This document shows, in pieces, positions 20,596 to 29,255 of a stretch of 64,000 bases of DNA. The stretch is from Richelia sinica FACHB-800. GTDB taxonomy: Bacteria; Cyanobacteriota; Cyanobacteriia; Cyanobacteriales; Nostocaceae. A program made the position numbers and the translations under genes. The notes below the pieces were generated by a model. That model saw only the letters and a list, made by a program, of their open reading frames with translations, was not told the origin of the DNA and made no database searches. Numbering within the stretch: the first letter of the stretch is position 1; the number at the start of each line of letters is the position of its first letter. Where the stretch lies: positions 93,590 through 157,589 of the forward strand of contig NZ_JACJTT010000009.1 of the NCBI RefSeq assembly GCF_014698825.1, given 5' to 3'.

Positions 20596-21237
20596 TTGTC
20601 ACCTGTTCGCGTTCGTCAGCATGTTAATCCATTGGCCCGTAAGTTTCAAAACCCAGTTTTATCTCCAGTATGGGAAGAAATCTATGCACAACATCATCAA
20701 CCTCTACATTTAGATATTGGTTGTGCTAGGGGGAGATTTGTGCTGCAAATGGCACAAATAGAAAGTAACTGGAATTTTTTAGGTTTAGAGATTCGTGAAC
20801 CTTTGGTTATGGAGGCCAATAAGCTACGGGATGAGATGAATTTGAAGAACTTACATTATATTTTTTGCAATGCCAATAACTCTCTCAGATTTCTGTTATC
20901 TACCCTTACTCCTGGAACCTTACAGCGTGTCACTATTCAATTTCCTGATCCCTGGTTTAAAACCCGTCACGCAAAACGCCGTGTGGTACAACCCCAGCTA
21001 GTGACTGAATTAGCTGATTATTTAGCTGTGGGAGGAGTTGTGTTTTTACAATCGGATATAGAATTTGTAGCAGTGGAAATGTGCGATCGCTTTCGTGAAC
21101 ATCCAGCATTTACTAAACTAGGTACAGAGGAATGGTTAGTAGAAAATCCCCTCTCCGTACCCACAGAGAGAGAAATCGCCACTCAAAACAAAGGTGAACC
21201 TGTGTATCGGGCTATTTTTACTAAAAAAGGTGCATAG
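20596..21237 (+). CDS. trmB: tRNA (guanine-46-N7)-methyltransferase TrmB
   Basis: Methylates G46 in the variable loop of tRNAs using S-adenosylmethionine. 213 residues with the SAM-binding [14 protein letters not shown], then [11 protein letters not shown], and the family signature [14 protein letters not shown]. The start is a TTG: AAGGAG at 20582-20587 lies 8 bases upstream, and no ATG fits the N-terminus. Confidence 0.95.
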   Translation: MSPVRVRQHVNPLARKFQNPVLSPVWEEIYAQHHQPLHLDIGCARGRFVLQMAQIESNWNFLGLEIREPLVMEANKLRDEMNLKNLHYIFCNANNSLRFLLSTLTPGTLQRVTIQFPDPWFKTRHAKRRVVQPQLVTELADYLAVGGVVFLQSDIEFVAVEMCDRFREHPAFTKLGTEEWLVENPLSVPTEREIATQNKGEPVYRAIFTKKGA

Positions 21238-21657
21238 GAAACTATTAATACTAATTACAGTATCTCTATTTTGATTAGGGGTTGAGCAATAGTTTTACCC
21301 CTACTTATCTCTTATGCCAACCAAATGGAGATGAACTAGAATAATTGACCACAGATAAAGATACAGCAAACAAAGGATGAAATGATTATCTGTAGTATCT
21401 GATCAAGTTGGTCTTATTATTTTGATTGAGTTGTATTGGTATTAAATCTATCACTTATCATGAGAATCGCCAATCAAGTCAATAGATATAACTTGATAGT
21501 TCAACCAAGTTACTTGTAGAATTTTTATATTTTTCTGCAAAAATTTACTGTTTCTTGATTAAATCTTTGTAAGTCTCTTTTAGGATAGTGAAAGTAAACT
21601 AATTATCTCACTACAAAAAACCTTTAGTGAATATGTAAATTCTGTGTGTATTAAACA
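21238..21657. other. Intergenic region after trmB
   Basis: AT-rich, with no gene recognised. It is the left part of a 1.1-kb gap before the acyltransferase pair. Confidence 0.4.
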
Positions 21658-21786
21658 ATGAAAACAGCAGCAGACGAGAAAAACTGGCTGCAAGGAAGCC
21701 GTTATAGTAATCGGGGACGGATTTATTTGTTTGCTCCCATGGTTAACTTCAATATCATGGCTGAAGTTGGAGAAACTCCCCCTTAG
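21658..21786 (+). CDS. Possible 42-residue small ORF
   Basis: ATG at 21658, TAG at 21784-21786. The peptide begins MKTAADEKNWLQGSRYSN and contains YLFAPMVNF. The codons look ordinary, but there is no Shine-Dalgarno site and I recognise no family. It ends one base before the tail of the minus-strand ORF at 21788. Low confidence. Confidence 0.22.
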   Translation: MKTAADEKNWLQGSRYSNRGRIYLFAPMVNFNIMAEVGETPP

Positions 21787-21787
21787 T

Positions 21788-21997
21788 TTAATGTGCTTTG
21801 CTTGCTTGGAAATTTGAAAGTAATTGTGGAATCACAGCTTGATTGTCATGAGAAGGAATTCTCATCGCTAGGTCATATGATTTACTGGTGTCGTAACCAT
21901 TACCACTTTGATAGTAGACACCAGATGATTGTTGATGAATAAAACTCATGAGTTGGGAAGAGAGACAAATGATATTTGACCAACTCACAGCAAGCAT
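21788..21997 (-). CDS. Possible small hypothetical protein
   Basis: Up to 69 residues. A second in-frame ATG at 21949 would give 53 residues starting MSFIHQQSSGVYYQSGNGY. The C-terminal part (SYDLAMRIPSHDNQAVIPQL) reads like a real soluble peptide of a lineage-specific family, but I cannot name it. The only Shine-Dalgarno-like GGAG is 14 bases or more from the first ATG. Confidence 0.4.
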   Translation of the reverse strand: MLAVSWSNIICLSSQLMSFIHQQSSGVYYQSGNGYDTSKSYDLAMRIPSHDNQAVIPQLLSNFQASKAH

Positions 21998-22172
21998 GAT
22001 TTTCTCAAATTCTCCAAGTCAAGTCATCAAATAATCATTACAGAATTTGCTGTGTTTTGAATGAGAATTCAAAACAGGCATTAATAATCTCAATTTTTAA
22101 ATAGTTGTTCTTAGTGGTGAAATGACAAACCACTGATATCGATGCTGTGATAATTTGCAGTTCATGAATGTG

Positions 22173-22290
22173 GTAAAGATGTTGGTAAATATCTTTACAA
22201 CAACTAATTAATTGCATCTGGCTCTAGATATGGGATGAAAGCCCAAATCTAGCTGATGTTTGTATAAATCTGCAATTTTTCCATGCAGAT
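22173..22290 (+). promoter_or_regulatory. Three tandem hairpins before the acyltransferase pair
   Basis: GTAAAGAT/ATCTTTAC (22173-22180 with 22191-22198); CTAGATATGGG/CCCAAATCTAG with one mismatch (about 22223-22253); ATCTGCA/TGCAGAT (22268-22274 with 22284-22290). They end 73 bases before the start at 22363 and would lie in a long 5' leader. None has a T run, so they are not ordinary terminators. Confidence 0.4.
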
Positions 22291-22362
22291 ATGTAGGGAA
22301 TTTACAGAAGTTACACCAATTATCAGAAAACTGATGCTCTAATATCGAAACCGTTATGGGAG

Positions 22363-23571
22363 ATGAAAGAAATGACTCAAGTTATAGAAAAAAATAACCA
22401 AAAAAGGCTGCATCTTCCTTACTTAGATGGATTACGTGGATTAGCTGCGCTGTATGTTGTACTTGTTCACGTTGAACCTTCCATGGGGGGAGAACTGCCG
22501 TTGCATTGGTTGTTATTAGTCAGAATTATGCAATATGGTGCATTTAGTGTTGTTAGTTTTATTGTGCTTTCTGGGTATGTTTTGATGCTACCAGTGGCAC
22601 GTTCTGAAAATGGACATTTAACAGGCAGTTTCATTAATTATTTGAAAAGGAGAGCACGACGAATTTTACCTCCATATTACATAGCCTTATTGATTTGTAT
22701 TTTCATAAGTGCTGTGGTTTTTGTTCTGGAGCAATTTACTAGTTTTCGATGGAATAAACTAGCTGGTGCTGGTGCATTTGATCCTCACTTTTCGTGGATT
22801 GATGTTATTTCTCACTTGCTATTAGTTCATAATTTGCACAGTAGTACATACTTGACTATTAATCCACCTATGTGGACTATTGCCACGGAATGGCAAACTT
22901 ATTTTATTTTTCCCTTATTATTACTGCCAATTTGGAGATGTTGGGGATTATTATCAGTTGTCATCATTTCCTTTACTATTGGCTTAATTCCCATATCTTT
23001 TACTAATGGCTTCTTAGCATCAGCTAATCCTTGGTTTTTAGGTATATTTACTTTAGGAATGGCAGCGGCAGATATTGGATTTTCTCAAAAAACTCAGCTA
23101 GTAGCGATCAAAAATTCTCTGCCTTGGGGACGGTTGGCTATTATCTTTACTGGTATGGCTGTGATTACTGAATGGCGAAGATTAGGCTTACATATCTGGA
23201 TTAATCAAAGTTTCGCTGGTCTGGCATTTGCTTGTTTAATCATCTATTTAACTAAGTCAATTATGGAAAACAAGCAACCACCCTTAGCATTACAAATATT
23301 ACAACATCCTTGGGCGATCGCCCTGGGTACCTTTTCCTATAGTTTATATCTCACCCATGGGCCAGTGTTAGTTTTTGTGCGTTACGGACTGTTTTATCTT
23401 CCCCTTTCACCAGATATGTTTGCAGCCGCATCCTATGTAGTAGGTACGGCAATTTCATTAATTGTTGCTTATTGGTTTTACTTATTCTGTGAACGACCAT
23501 TTATGTCCAATTTTTTGAAACAGCGGAAAATTAAGGATGTCCTAATTTCTGAAACATCGACAAAAAATTAA
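22363..23571 (+). CDS. Membrane acyltransferase, acyltransferase-3 (OafA/YrhL) family, copy 1
   Basis: Transfers acyl groups (often acetyl) to sugars or other acceptors at the cytoplasmic membrane. 402 residues with about ten membrane helices. The family start YLDGLRGLAALYVVLVHVEP carries the conserved His, followed by GYVLMLP, RRARRILPPYY, NPPMWTIATEWQTYFIFPL and SYSLYLTHGP. A closely related copy follows 112 bases downstream on the same strand, so this is a tandem duplication. The acceptor is unknown; no polysaccharide cluster is adjacent. Confidence 0.92.
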   Translation: MKEMTQVIEKNNQKRLHLPYLDGLRGLAALYVVLVHVEPSMGGELPLHWLLLVRIMQYGAFSVVSFIVLSGYVLMLPVARSENGHLTGSFINYLKRRARRILPPYYIALLICIFISAVVFVLEQFTSFRWNKLAGAGAFDPHFSWIDVISHLLLVHNLHSSTYLTINPPMWTIATEWQTYFIFPLLLLPIWRCWGLLSVVIISFTIGLIPISFTNGFLASANPWFLGIFTLGMAAADIGFSQKTQLVAIKNSLPWGRLAIIFTGMAVITEWRRLGLHIWINQSFAGLAFACLIIYLTKSIMENKQPPLALQILQHPWAIALGTFSYSLYLTHGPVLVFVRYGLFYLPLSPDMFAAASYVVGTAISLIVAYWFYLFCERPFMSNFLKQRKIKDVLISETSTKN

Positions 23572-23683
23572 CCGGAGAAAGTATTGATGTTGTTGTACAT
23601 AGAGGTTACAGTACATCACCAAAGTTAGTGATAAGTCTAACCGCGAAATTCATTCCCCACAGGCATCAAAATTTATTAATACA

Positions 23684-24835
23684 ATGGATCAAAAGAAAGA
23701 TCATAAACTGCACCTTTCCTTCTTAGAAGGTATCCGTGGCATGGCAGCTTTATATGTGGTACTTTGCCATGTTTTTCTAAATCAACCAGAGAATTTATCT
23801 CAATGGATAAGTTTACCATCAAAAATTTTACGTTATGGTTCATTTAGTGTGGCATTGTTCATTGTTTTATCTGGATATTGTTTAATGCTACCAGTTGTCC
23901 GCTCAAAAACTCACACTCTCTCTGGCAACTTATATGGCTATTTTCACAGAAGAGTGAGAAGGATTATTCCACCTTATTATGTTGTGCTTATTTTATGCTG
24001 TTTATTAAGTTTATTTATTTTAGCTGGGGAGCAATTTACTAATTTTCAATGGAGCAAACTTCCTTACGATTGGTTTTCTACCACTTTTACTGTCAAAAAT
24101 GTCATTTTACATCTTTTATTGATTCATAATTTGACTCCAGATTTTCAAGAGTATGTTCTCAACTTGCCACTTTGGAGTGTAGGATTAGAATGGCAAATCT
24201 ACTTTTTATTTCCCCTCATATTATTACCTTTATGGCGGCGATGGAACTGGTTTGTGGTTATTGCTATAGCTTTTTTGATTGGATTGACACCCCATTATTT
24301 ATTTAGTGGTTATCTAGATTTCAGCCGCCCTTGGTTTGTGGGTGCATTCAGTCTTGGTATGTTAGCAGCAGATATTGTATTTTCGGACAAGCCTCATCTG
24401 ATGAAACTCAGAAAATGTTGGCATTGGGAGAAGCTGGCTATTATTTTCACTGGTTTGGCAATATTAACTGAGTGGCAGATATTAGGAATAGATGTTTGGA
24501 TTTGTGAAACTTTTGCAGCTATGGCTGCTGCTTGTTTGATTATATATTGTTCTCAGATTGTGATTGAAAATAAAACACGTCCTTTCATTCTCCGTTTATT
24601 TGAGCATACTTGGTTACTAACATTGGGAAGTTTTTCTTACAGTTTGTATCTCACTCACGGGCCAATAGTAACACTAGTCCGTCATTGGCTGATTAGTCTA
24701 CAGTTATCTCCTGTTTTATTTACAGCTATGCACTATCTACTCAGTGTAGGATTATCATTACTATTTGCTTATTTGTTTTACTTACGCTTTGAAAAACCAT
24801 TTATATCTCATAGTTCAAAAGTAGTCCGCACTTAA
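23684..24835 (+). CDS. Membrane acyltransferase, acyltransferase-3 (OafA/YrhL) family, copy 2
   Basis: 383 residues, paralogous to the preceding gene along the whole length. Parallel blocks include FLEGIRGMAALYVVLCHVF, SGYCLMLPVVRS, RRVRRIIPPYY, LPLWSVGLEWQIYFLFPL and GSFSYSLYLTHGP. The catalytic His is kept. The copies differ mostly in loops and at both ends, so the duplication is not recent. It ends 8 bases from the convergent hybrid kinase gene. Confidence 0.92.
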   Translation: MDQKKDHKLHLSFLEGIRGMAALYVVLCHVFLNQPENLSQWISLPSKILRYGSFSVALFIVLSGYCLMLPVVRSKTHTLSGNLYGYFHRRVRRIIPPYYVVLILCCLLSLFILAGEQFTNFQWSKLPYDWFSTTFTVKNVILHLLLIHNLTPDFQEYVLNLPLWSVGLEWQIYFLFPLILLPLWRRWNWFVVIAIAFLIGLTPHYLFSGYLDFSRPWFVGAFSLGMLAADIVFSDKPHLMKLRKCWHWEKLAIIFTGLAILTEWQILGIDVWICETFAAMAAACLIIYCSQIVIENKTRPFILRLFEHTWLLTLGSFSYSLYLTHGPIVTLVRHWLISLQLSPVLFTAMHYLLSVGLSLLFAYLFYLRFEKPFISHSSKVVRT

Positions 24836-24843
24836 AATATTTT

Positions 24844-26001
24844 TCACCAGCGCTTGCAAGGTAGGGTAATAGTGACAGTTGTACCCTCTCCCACTTGGCT
24901 TTCAATCATGATTTCTCCGTGATGGGCTTCTACACATTTTTTGACGATAGCCAAACCTAAACCTGTGCCAGTAATGACTCCTACATTTTCACCCCGGTGA
25001 AATGGTTGAAATAGTTGTGGTTGGTCTACTGAAGGTATACCAATTCCCCAGTCTTGAAACCGCAAAATCACTGTATTTTCTTGACCGATTAAATCAAATT
25101 GTACTTTGCCACCAGGCAAGGAGTATTTAATAGCATTATTAAGTAAATTAGTAATAATATGTCTTAATAAATTGTCGTCCCACTGACTATTAATTACTTT
25201 GCCACTACTCTTAAATACTAAAGTGAGGTTTTTTTCTGTAGCTGTTAATCGCGCTTCTTCTGTTACTTGCTCACAAAATAATTGTAAATTAATTTCTTTT
25301 AATTGAAATTGAAATTTATCTACATCTGTTTTACCAATAAATGATACTTCATCTAATAAGTTAGCCATATTTTTGACGGCTGAACGAATGATTTGAAAGT
25401 GATTAATTTTTTTCTCTTTGGTTAATTTGTCATCATTGTTTTGTAATAAACCAGCAGCTAATAAAATTGTATTTAACGGATTACGAATATCATGGGAAAG
25501 CATAGAGACAAATTCTGATTTGAACTGATAGAGTTCTTGAGTTTTCATCAGTTCGGCTGTGCGTTCTTCAATGGTATGTTCTAAGGCTTTATTGTCGGTT
25601 AGAACTCTTTCTAACAGTTGTTTACGTTCAATGGCATAACTGAGCGATCGCACTAAAACATCGGGATTAACTTGTCGTTTGACTAGATAATCTTGTGCTC
25701 CCTGACGTACAGCTTCAATAGCTAACTGGTCATCGTTGGTATTGGTCAAGACGACAATGGGAAGACTTGGTGCTTGATTCGTCAATAGGGGTAAGGATGA
25801 TAAACCTTGACTGTCTGGCAAGGTTAAGTCCAGTAAAATTACATCATAAACACTTTGATTTAGCTCCTGTAGTGCATCTCTCAATCGCTGTACATGAACT
25901 AAATTGAACGCTTTTGATTGTGTTTGGTGCAAAAACTCCTTTAGCAGCCTAGCTTCTGCTAAGTTGTCCTCAATTAACAAGATGTTGACTAAATTGGTCA
26001 T
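24844..26001 (-). CDS. REC-histidine kinase hybrid (response regulator receiver followed by kinase)
   Basis: 385 residues. A receiver domain at 5-125 has acidic pocket E11-D12, phospho-acceptor D58 and K108. A coiled-coil linker at about 128-158 follows, then a HisKA domain with H170 in MLSHDIRNPLNT and an HATPase domain (NLLNNAIKYS, DWGIGIPS, GTGLGLAIVKK). There is no input domain other than the receiver, so it should be driven by phosphotransfer from another kinase. It lies 101 bases after rcpA on the same strand, so CphA and RcpA are natural candidates to act with it. Confidence 0.92.
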   Translation of the reverse strand: MTNLVNILLIEDNLAEARLLKEFLHQTQSKAFNLVHVQRLRDALQELNQSVYDVILLDLTLPDSQGLSSLPLLTNQAPSLPIVVLTNTNDDQLAIEAVRQGAQDYLVKRQVNPDVLVRSLSYAIERKQLLERVLTDNKALEHTIEERTAELMKTQELYQFKSEFVSMLSHDIRNPLNTILLAAGLLQNNDDKLTKEKKINHFQIIRSAVKNMANLLDEVSFIGKTDVDKFQFQLKEINLQLFCEQVTEEARLTATEKNLTLVFKSSGKVINSQWDDNLLRHIITNLLNNAIKYSLPGGKVQFDLIGQENTVILRFQDWGIGIPSVDQPQLFQPFHRGENVGVITGTGLGLAIVKKCVEAHHGEIMIESQVGEGTTVTITLPCKRW

Positions 26002-26102
26002 TGGAAATCGGTGATTGATAATTGGTGACGCTGAAGAAGAGGGTATAGGGTAAAATGTTTTCCCTATCTTTCCAACTCCCCATCTCCTTCATCTCACATT
26101 AC

Positions 26103-26549
26103 TTACTTTGATGGTAAAGTCGCAATTGATAACCAAAACTCCTCAATTCCTTTGACAATTTGGAATAGTTGGGTCAGGTTACGAGACTTGGTGATGTAGC
26201 AATTGACGTGTAAATCGTAGCTGTGAAAAATATCATCTTCATTTCTTGAAGTTGTCAACACGACAACGGGTATACGTTTCAAATTGGGGTCAGCTTTGAT
26301 TTCTGCTAATACTTCCCGTCCATCTTTTTTGGGTAGATTCAAATCTAACAAAATTATGTCTGGACGTGGAGCATCTAAATATTGACCTTCTTGACGAAGA
26401 TAGGCCATGGCATCCATCCCATCCCTAGCTGTAATAATCTCATGGGGAACTAAGCTAGTTTTCAAGGCTTCTTTGATGAGACGGATGTCAGCTTGGTTAT
26501 CTTCAACCAAAAAGATGGTTTTGTGTTTTTCTTCCGTTTCTACGCTCAC
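26103..26549 (-). CDS. rcpA: Rcp1-type response regulator, partner of the phytochrome
   Basis: Single receiver domain of 148 residues, close to the length of Rcp1 (about 147), the regulator phosphorylated by cyanobacterial phytochrome Cph1. Acidic pair in LVEDN, phospho-acceptor D69 in ILLDLNLPKKDG, then VVLTTSRNEDD and CYITKSRN. There is no DNA-binding domain. The frame opens at 26600, but I choose the GTG at 26549. GGAGG at 26558-26562 lies 8 bases before it, and the product then matches the family length. The gene overlaps the end of cphA by 47 bases. Confidence 0.93.
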   Translation of the reverse strand: MSVETEEKHKTIFLVEDNQADIRLIKEALKTSLVPHEIITARDGMDAMAYLRQEGQYLDAPRPDIILLDLNLPKKDGREVLAEIKADPNLKRIPVVVLTTSRNEDDIFHSYDLHVNCYITKSRNLTQLFQIVKGIEEFWLSIATLPSK

Positions 26550-28800
26550 GTTCACGTCCTCCGACTGGAATCGTAAAGTAGAAAGTTGCACCCTGACCAA
26601 GTTGTGATTCTACCCATATCCGTCCCCGGTGACATTCGATAATTTTTTTACATATTGCTAAACCCATACCTGTACCGGGGTATTCGTCCCGTGTATGTAG
26701 GCGTTGAAAAATCACAAAAATGCGATCGCTAAATTGGGGGTCAATGCCAATGCCATTATCCCGCACAGAAAATAGCCATTCGTCTTCTAATCTTTCTGCA
26801 CCGATATGGATTTGGGGTGGTTGATGACTCCGGAATTTAATGGCGTTACCAATCAAGTTTTGGAATAGCTGCATGAGTTGGGTACCATCAGCCATGACTG
26901 TTGGTAAGGGTTCATGGGTGATAGTTGCACCGGTTTCTGCGATGCGCTGACGTAAGTTGCTTAAAGCGCGTTCTAAAGCTATTTCTACTTCAGTAACTTG
27001 GAAAGCGATCGCTTGGGTATCTACCTTGGAGTATGCTAATACATCATCTATCAAGGTTTGCATTAAGCTTACCCCTTCCACCGCATAGCCAATAAACTCT
27101 TTTGCATCTGCGTCGAGTTCTGTAGCATAGCGCATCTCTAACAGTTGCACATAATTGGCTACTTGATTGAGTGGTTCTTGTAAATCATGGGAAGCTACAT
27201 AGGCAAACTTTTTCAATTCTGCGTTAGAACGTTCTAAATCTTGCGCTAACAGTGCTAATTCATCCGCTTGACGCAAAACTAAGTTGACAATTGCTTTTCG
27301 CAATCCCAGTGCAGCTTTAATTTCTACATATTGCCAAGGTAAGGATGTGAGTCTAACCGTTTCTTTCCATGATTCAAAGGATTTACGTGGACATAAACGG
27401 ACATTTTCATCAGAGACATTCACTTCAAATGCTTGGTTGGGATCACCTCCCCAATTCACAGTTTTAATCACTTCTGGACGGAACCAGAGGACATAATTTT
27501 GCTTGGAAATAGGAATAGCTAATAAGCCACTAGCCACATTTTTAAAACTAATAGCATCAGGATAAATTCTTGGCAGTGAATCTGTGGAAAATACTTCATC
27601 TTCCACATTATTTTTCAGCCATTCCACTAAGAAATTTAATTCTTCTTCTTTCGGTGTTTCCCCAATTAAAGTATATTTTCCTCCCAAACAAACAGCTGCA
27701 CCTTGGGCACTGGTTAAATCCAGTAGATTGGGATGGTTTTTTACTAAACCATCCACAAAGCTTTCGGATTGAGACATATATTCCACTAAGCGTGATTGAA
27801 TATATGTCAAATTCATCCGATAATCATAATCTTCTGTTTCTTCCCTGGCAGAAATTTCCGAGAAAATCACTCTCCCTAAAAACTCACAAGCTTTTCGCAA
27901 TTCATATTCTACATATTTGGGGGTTTGATGATGACAAGCGATTAAACCCCACAATTTTTTATCCTTGATTAAGGAAATTGTCAGTGAAGCCCCTACACCC
28001 ATATTGTGCAGATATTCAAGGTGACAGGGAGAAGGACTCCTGAGGATAGAATTGGTTAAATTTAGAGGTCGATGATTGAGAGGATTTAAAAGAGGAAATA
28101 AGCCGACTGGTTGCAGATGACTATCGGGGATAAGTCGAATGGAATTAGAAATAAATAACTGTCTAGCTGGTCGAGGAATATCTGACTCTGGATAATGCAG
28201 TCCTAAATAAGATTCTAGACTCGGAATTTTTTCTTCTGCAATTACACAACCATGGCCATCATCGTCAAATTTATATAACATCACTCGGTCAAATCCGGTG
28301 ACTTTTCTCACTTCTTCGACAATAATTTGACAAAATTCTTGCAGATTAGCAGTCTTTTCTAAGCGGTTAATAGAAGCTTTGGCTAAGTGATAAAAACTTA
28401 AAAAGGGAATATTAGCGGCAGAAATTGCCGGTTCTAATTCTAGTAATAAAAAACCATCACTATTCCGCTGAAAGACAGCATCAAATACTGTATAGTCATC
28501 TGCCTGTTTTCTTACCCAAATTTTAGTAGGATTGATAAAATCTAGATTCGGTTCAGATAACCAGAATTTAATTTTACTGATTTGATAGGGATCTAATAAA
28601 TCTTCTAAACTCTTTTGGATCATCTTTTCGGGAGTCAACCCGAAAATTTCCATGGTATTTTCACTAGCTTGCAATATTTGTAAACTTGGTTCCTCTAGGA
28701 CTAACAGAATTCCATGGGGCTGAATTTGACTCGATAGATGGATGGGTGCTTCCTTGAGGCTATTGATATTGAGGGTTGATAATCTTGAGTCGATATCCAT
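26503..28800 (-). CDS. cphA: Cph1-type phytochrome photoreceptor histidine kinase
   Basis: A red/far-red light sensor that passes phosphate to its response regulator. 765 residues in the order PAS, GAF, PHY, HisKA, HATPase. Key residues match Cph1 by position: bilin-binding C259 followed by H260 in SPCHLEYL, D207 in SDIPRPAR, the PHY-tongue motifs WFRPE (439-443) and PRKSF (471-475), and phospho-acceptor H538 in ASHDLQEP. There is no N-terminal bilin Cys, so it should bind phycocyanobilin and not biliverdin. HATPase boxes NLIGNAIKF, DNGIGID and GTGMGLAIC are intact. Followed by rcpA and a REC-kinase hybrid. Confidence 0.96.
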   Translation of the reverse strand: MDIDSRLSTLNINSLKEAPIHLSSQIQPHGILLVLEEPSLQILQASENTMEIFGLTPEKMIQKSLEDLLDPYQISKIKFWLSEPNLDFINPTKIWVRKQADDYTVFDAVFQRNSDGFLLLELEPAISAANIPFLSFYHLAKASINRLEKTANLQEFCQIIVEEVRKVTGFDRVMLYKFDDDGHGCVIAEEKIPSLESYLGLHYPESDIPRPARQLFISNSIRLIPDSHLQPVGLFPLLNPLNHRPLNLTNSILRSPSPCHLEYLHNMGVGASLTISLIKDKKLWGLIACHHQTPKYVEYELRKACEFLGRVIFSEISAREETEDYDYRMNLTYIQSRLVEYMSQSESFVDGLVKNHPNLLDLTSAQGAAVCLGGKYTLIGETPKEEELNFLVEWLKNNVEDEVFSTDSLPRIYPDAISFKNVASGLLAIPISKQNYVLWFRPEVIKTVNWGGDPNQAFEVNVSDENVRLCPRKSFESWKETVRLTSLPWQYVEIKAALGLRKAIVNLVLRQADELALLAQDLERSNAELKKFAYVASHDLQEPLNQVANYVQLLEMRYATELDADAKEFIGYAVEGVSLMQTLIDDVLAYSKVDTQAIAFQVTEVEIALERALSNLRQRIAETGATITHEPLPTVMADGTQLMQLFQNLIGNAIKFRSHQPPQIHIGAERLEDEWLFSVRDNGIGIDPQFSDRIFVIFQRLHTRDEYPGTGMGLAICKKIIECHRGRIWVESQLGQGATFYFTIPVGGRERERRNGRKTQNHLFG
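26556..26563 (-). promoter_or_regulatory. Ribosome binding site of rcpA inside cphA
   Basis: GGAGG (26558-26562, minus strand) within the last codons of cphA. It selects the GTG at 26549 over earlier in-frame starts. Confidence 0.7.
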
Positions 28801-29255
28801 CTTTTTCTCCTCTGTTGATTTGAGAGTATTGATAATTTGTGAATCAAATTAGAACCCAATCAATTTAGATAAATTTTTACTTTACTAACTCATTCCCCTC
28901 GCAGATTAACAGGCACAGCCGCTTTACTTATACTTTCAACTGTGCTATTTTTCCTATGCTGGAGCTAGGAAGAGAAAACCATTAATAATTGCCAAAATTA
29001 CCAAATTTTTCCTTGAGTATCAATGTTTATTTAATGTCTTCTGTGCCTTAACTACTGAGTTAAAGTTGCTTGGCATCTAAGTGACTGAAATTTACAGTAG
29101 TCTTAGACATAATTTTCCTAATCTGCAAGTTGATTCCAGTGTAACCGACAGTACATAGGGTGGCTGATAATAAATGTAAAAATGATGCGATTAAATAAGC
29201 ACTGTTTGTGTACCTGTGTTAAGTCAATTAGAGATCATCTTGACTGAAAAAAGAC
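28801..29255. other. Region upstream of cphA
   Basis: 455 AT-rich bases without a gene. It lies between the cphA start and the end of the PMT gene and must contain the cphA promoter. I see no clear motif. Confidence 0.4.
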
